DNA of 6,470 bases, from assembly GCA_944323585.1 (NCBI GenBank), contig CALUTA010000086.1, positions 1 through 6,470 on the forward strand. Reading direction: 5' to 3'. Below the pieces are notes generated by a model. The model was not told the origin of the DNA. It did no database searches and was given only the letters and a program-made list of their open reading frames with translations. This DNA comes from Candidatus Gastranaerophilales bacterium. Its GTDB lineage: Bacteria; Cyanobacteriota; Vampirovibrionia; Gastranaerophilales; Gastranaerophilaceae. Positions 4,450 through 6,470 of the stretch are shown here, in pieces. Made by a program: the position numbers and the translations under genes. Each line of letters starts with the position of its first letter. Position 1 is the first letter of the stretch.

Positions 4450-6470
4450 GTGAACTTAGTGGAAGAAAAATTAAATTTATCCGAAAACGCAATAAAAGTT
4501 CTTGAAAGAAGATACTTGAAAAGAGACAAAGACGGGAATTGCACAGAAAAACCTGCTGATATGTTCAGACGTGTGGCTCTTGCAATTGCATCAGGTGATT
4601 TGAAATTCGGTAAAACTCAGGCTGAAGTTGAAAAACTTGCAGACAGATTTTATGATTTTATAACAAAATGCTACTTTATGCCGAACTCGCCGACTTTGAT
4701 GAATGCGGGAAGAGAACTCGGACAGCTTGCTGCCTGCTTTGTACTTCCTGTGGAAGACAGCCTTGAAGGAATTTTTGAAACAGTTAAAAATACGGCGCTT
4801 ATTCATAAATCAGGCGGCGGAACAGGTTTTTCTTTCTCAAGATTACGCCCCAAAAACAGCGTTGTAAGATCTACAATGGGTGTTTCTTCAGGTCCTGTTT
4901 CATTTATGGAAGTATTTAACGCTGCAACCGAAGCGGTTAAGCAGGGCGGTACAAGACGCGGCGCAAACATGGGTATCTTAAGAGTTGACCACCCGGATAT
5001 CTTAGACTTTATTAACTGCAAATCCGATAACAATAAATTGAACAACTTTAATATTTCTGTTGCAATTACTGACAAATTTATGGAAGCACTCAAAAAAGGC
5101 GAAGATTATGATTTAGTTAATCCTCAGAACAATCAGGTTGTTGCAAGATTAAGTGCTAAAAAAGTATTTGACCTTATTGTGGACGGTGCATGGAGAAACG
5201 GTGAACCGGGAATAATATTCATCGACAAAATGAATTCAGATAACCCGACACCGTTAGTCGGTGAGATTGAATCTACAAACCCTTGCGGTGAAGTTCCGCT
5301 TCTTGCTTATGAAGCCTGCAACTTAGGTTCCATAAATCTCGGCAGAATGGTTGTTGAAGGCGCAAACGGCCCTGAAGTTGACTGGAAAACTCTTGCCCAA
5401 ACAACAAGAACTGCAATCAGATTCTTAGACAACGTAATCGCCGTTAATAACTATCCGCTTCCGCAGATTTCCGAAATGGTTCAGAATAACCGCAAAATCG
5501 GACTCGGTGTTATGGGCTGGGCTGATATGCTTATGAAAATGGGAATTTCCTACAGCTCGGAAGAAGGTACAAAACTCGCTTCTCAGGTTATGGAATTCAT
5601 TGATTACGAATCAAAATGCGAATCCATTGAACTTTCAAAAGAAAGAGGCAGATTTAACAACTTCAAAGGAAGCGTTTACGACGGCAAAAACTTCCTCTAC
5701 AACAAATACAAAGGAAAATCTGCCGGAAAAATTTCCGACGAACAATGGAAAGACCTTGATGCGCAAATCGAAAAATACGGAATCCGCAATGCAACTACAA
5801 CCTGTATTGCACCGACAGGTACAATTTCAATGATAGCCGGAGCCTCAGGCGGTGTTGAACCTCTGTTCGGGCTTGTATTCTCAAGACTGATTATGGACGG
5901 AACCGAAATGCTTGAAGTAAATCCGATTTTCAAAGAATACGCTATCAAACACGGTTTCTATTCGGAAGATTTGATGAAAGAAATTGCTAAAACCGGTTCT
6001 GTTGCTCATGTTGACAAAGTTCCGGCGGATGCTAAAAAGATTTTCGTAACGGCTCATGATGTTTCACCATACTGGCACGTTAAAATGCAGGCTGCATTCC
6101 AGCTTCATACCGACAACGCTGTTTCAAAAACTGTAAACTTTGAAGAACACGCAACCCGTGAAGATATTGAACAGGCTTATGTTCTGGCTTACGAAAACAA
6201 CCTAAAAGGTATCACTGTTTACAGAAACAACAGCCGTCAGTTCCAGCCTATGAACCTTGATTCTAAAAAATCAGAAGCTCAGGTTGAGGCTGAAAAATCT
6301 ATGAAAACTGTTTCTGAGCCTGAAAAGAAGGCTGAAGTTACAAATCCGATAAAAGAAGAAAAAACGGAAGATTACAATCCGACAGGCGAAATTAAAACAG
6401 TGAAATGTCCTGAATGCGGAAACGAAATTCAGATGGCTGAAGGCTGCTTCATTTGCCTCAAGTGCGGTTA
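4450..6470 (+). CDS. nrdJ: adenosylcobalamin-dependent (class II) ribonucleotide reductase, 3' end cut by the window
   Basis: Reduces ribonucleotides to deoxyribonucleotides in the cytoplasm, using a thiyl radical generated from adenosylcobalamin, without oxygen or a separate radical subunit. I see 673 residues from GTG 4450 (677 from ATG 4438). Catalytic features, numbered from the GTG, are the redox cysteine C96 in LAACF, the N277-P-C279-G-E281 motif with the thiyl C279 and its N/E partners, and the second redox cysteine C290 in ACNLGSINL. The 11-residue spacing C279-C290 is typical of NrdJ rather than NrdA. KSGGGTGFSFSRLRP (about 120-134), GGTRRGANMG (165-174) and the phosphate-binding APTGTIS (454-460) are intact. 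No N-terminal ATP-cone is present. A Lys/Glu-rich linker (about 603-650) leads to a C-terminal cysteine cluster, C653/C656 and C666/C669/C672, likely the swinging thiols that re-reduce the active site. The frame is open at the edge (last bases TA). Relatives usually end CG-aromatic-S-x-C, so a few codons are probably missing. Transcribed away from gltP. Confidence 0.96.
   Translation, partial: MNLVEEKLNLSENAIKVLERRYLKRDKDGNCTEKPADMFRRVALAIASGDLKFGKTQAEVEKLADRFYDFITKCYFMPNSPTLMNAGRELGQLAACFVLPVEDSLEGIFETVKNTALIHKSGGGTGFSFSRLRPKNSVVRSTMGVSSGPVSFMEVFNAATEAVKQGGTRRGANMGILRVDHPDILDFINCKSDNNKLNNFNISVAITDKFMEALKKGEDYDLVNPQNNQVVARLSAKKVFDLIVDGAWRNGEPGIIFIDKMNSDNPTPLVGEIESTNPCGEVPLLAYEACNLGSINLGRMVVEGANGPEVDWKTLAQTTRTAIRFLDNVIAVNNYPLPQISEMVQNNRKIGLGVMGWADMLMKMGISYSSEEGTKLASQVMEFIDYESKCESIELSKERGRFNNFKGSVYDGKNFLYNKYKGKSAGKISDEQWKDLDAQIEKYGIRNATTTCIAPTGTISMIAGASGGVEPLFGLVFSRLIMDGTEMLEVNPIFKEYAIKHGFYSEDLMKEIAKTGSVAHVDKVPADAKKIFVTAHDVSPYWHVKMQAAFQLHTDNAVSKTVNFEEHATREDIEQAYVLAYENNLKGITVYRNNSRQFQPMNLDSKKSEAQVEAEKSMKTVSEPEKKAEVTNPIKEEKTEDYNPTGEIKTVKCPECGNEIQMAEGCFICLKCG

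Noticed and set aside
4591..5093. Minus-strand open frames inside nrdJ (4591-4806, 4803-5093), plus 5600-5833 (+) and 5697-5948 (-)
   Set aside because: All lie within the catalytic core of nrdJ in other frames and resemble no protein family I know.
1..6470. An undescribed defence or mobile system
   Set aside because: All but about 300 bases are accounted for by three housekeeping-type genes. There are no transposase, integrase, toxin or nuclease motifs and no direct repeats or arrays.

Overview
The window holds three protein genes and one divergent intergenic region. I see no RNA gene, mobile element, CRISPR array or novel multi-gene system. The DNA is AT-rich with A/T-rich spacers. The isoleucyl-tRNA synthetase reads, from memory of the family, most like cyanobacterial enzymes (N-terminal 'NLPQT..MRANA', and the block around KMSKS and after it). 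It occurs beside a B12-dependent, oxygen-independent ribonucleotide reductase and a GltP-type symporter. This suggests a non-photosynthetic relative of Cyanobacteria (Melainabacteria/Vampirovibrionia, for example gut Gastranaerophilales). That placement is inference from recalled sequences, not from a search.

Layout. On the minus strand, a DAACS-family glutamate/aspartate or dicarboxylate symporter (gltP-like, 4219 to 2915) is followed after 40 bp by ileS (2874 to 13). The gap holds a good ribosome binding site and no terminator-like hairpin, so the two are probably co-transcribed. An imperfect inverted repeat (1-30) spans the ileS stop codon and may belong to a terminator cut by the window edge. 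On the plus strand, an adenosylcobalamin-dependent ribonucleotide reductase (nrdJ) starts at 4450 (GTG) or 4438 (ATG). It is still open at base 6470, and probably only its last few residues are missing.

The 230-bp region between the divergent gltP and nrdJ genes holds candidate promoters for both directions, a 13-bp palindrome (4283-4295), a second short inverted repeat (4312-4322) and four CATG-containing words. No cobalamin riboswitch, T-box or NrdR-box pair was recognised there.

The genes are core metabolism: charging of tRNA-Ile, uptake of acidic substrates, and dNTP synthesis. No shared pathway links them beyond growth. The points most worth checking are the unusual ATP-binding loop and the insertion in IleRS, the non-ATG starts of gltP and nrdJ, and the palindromes between the divergent promoters.
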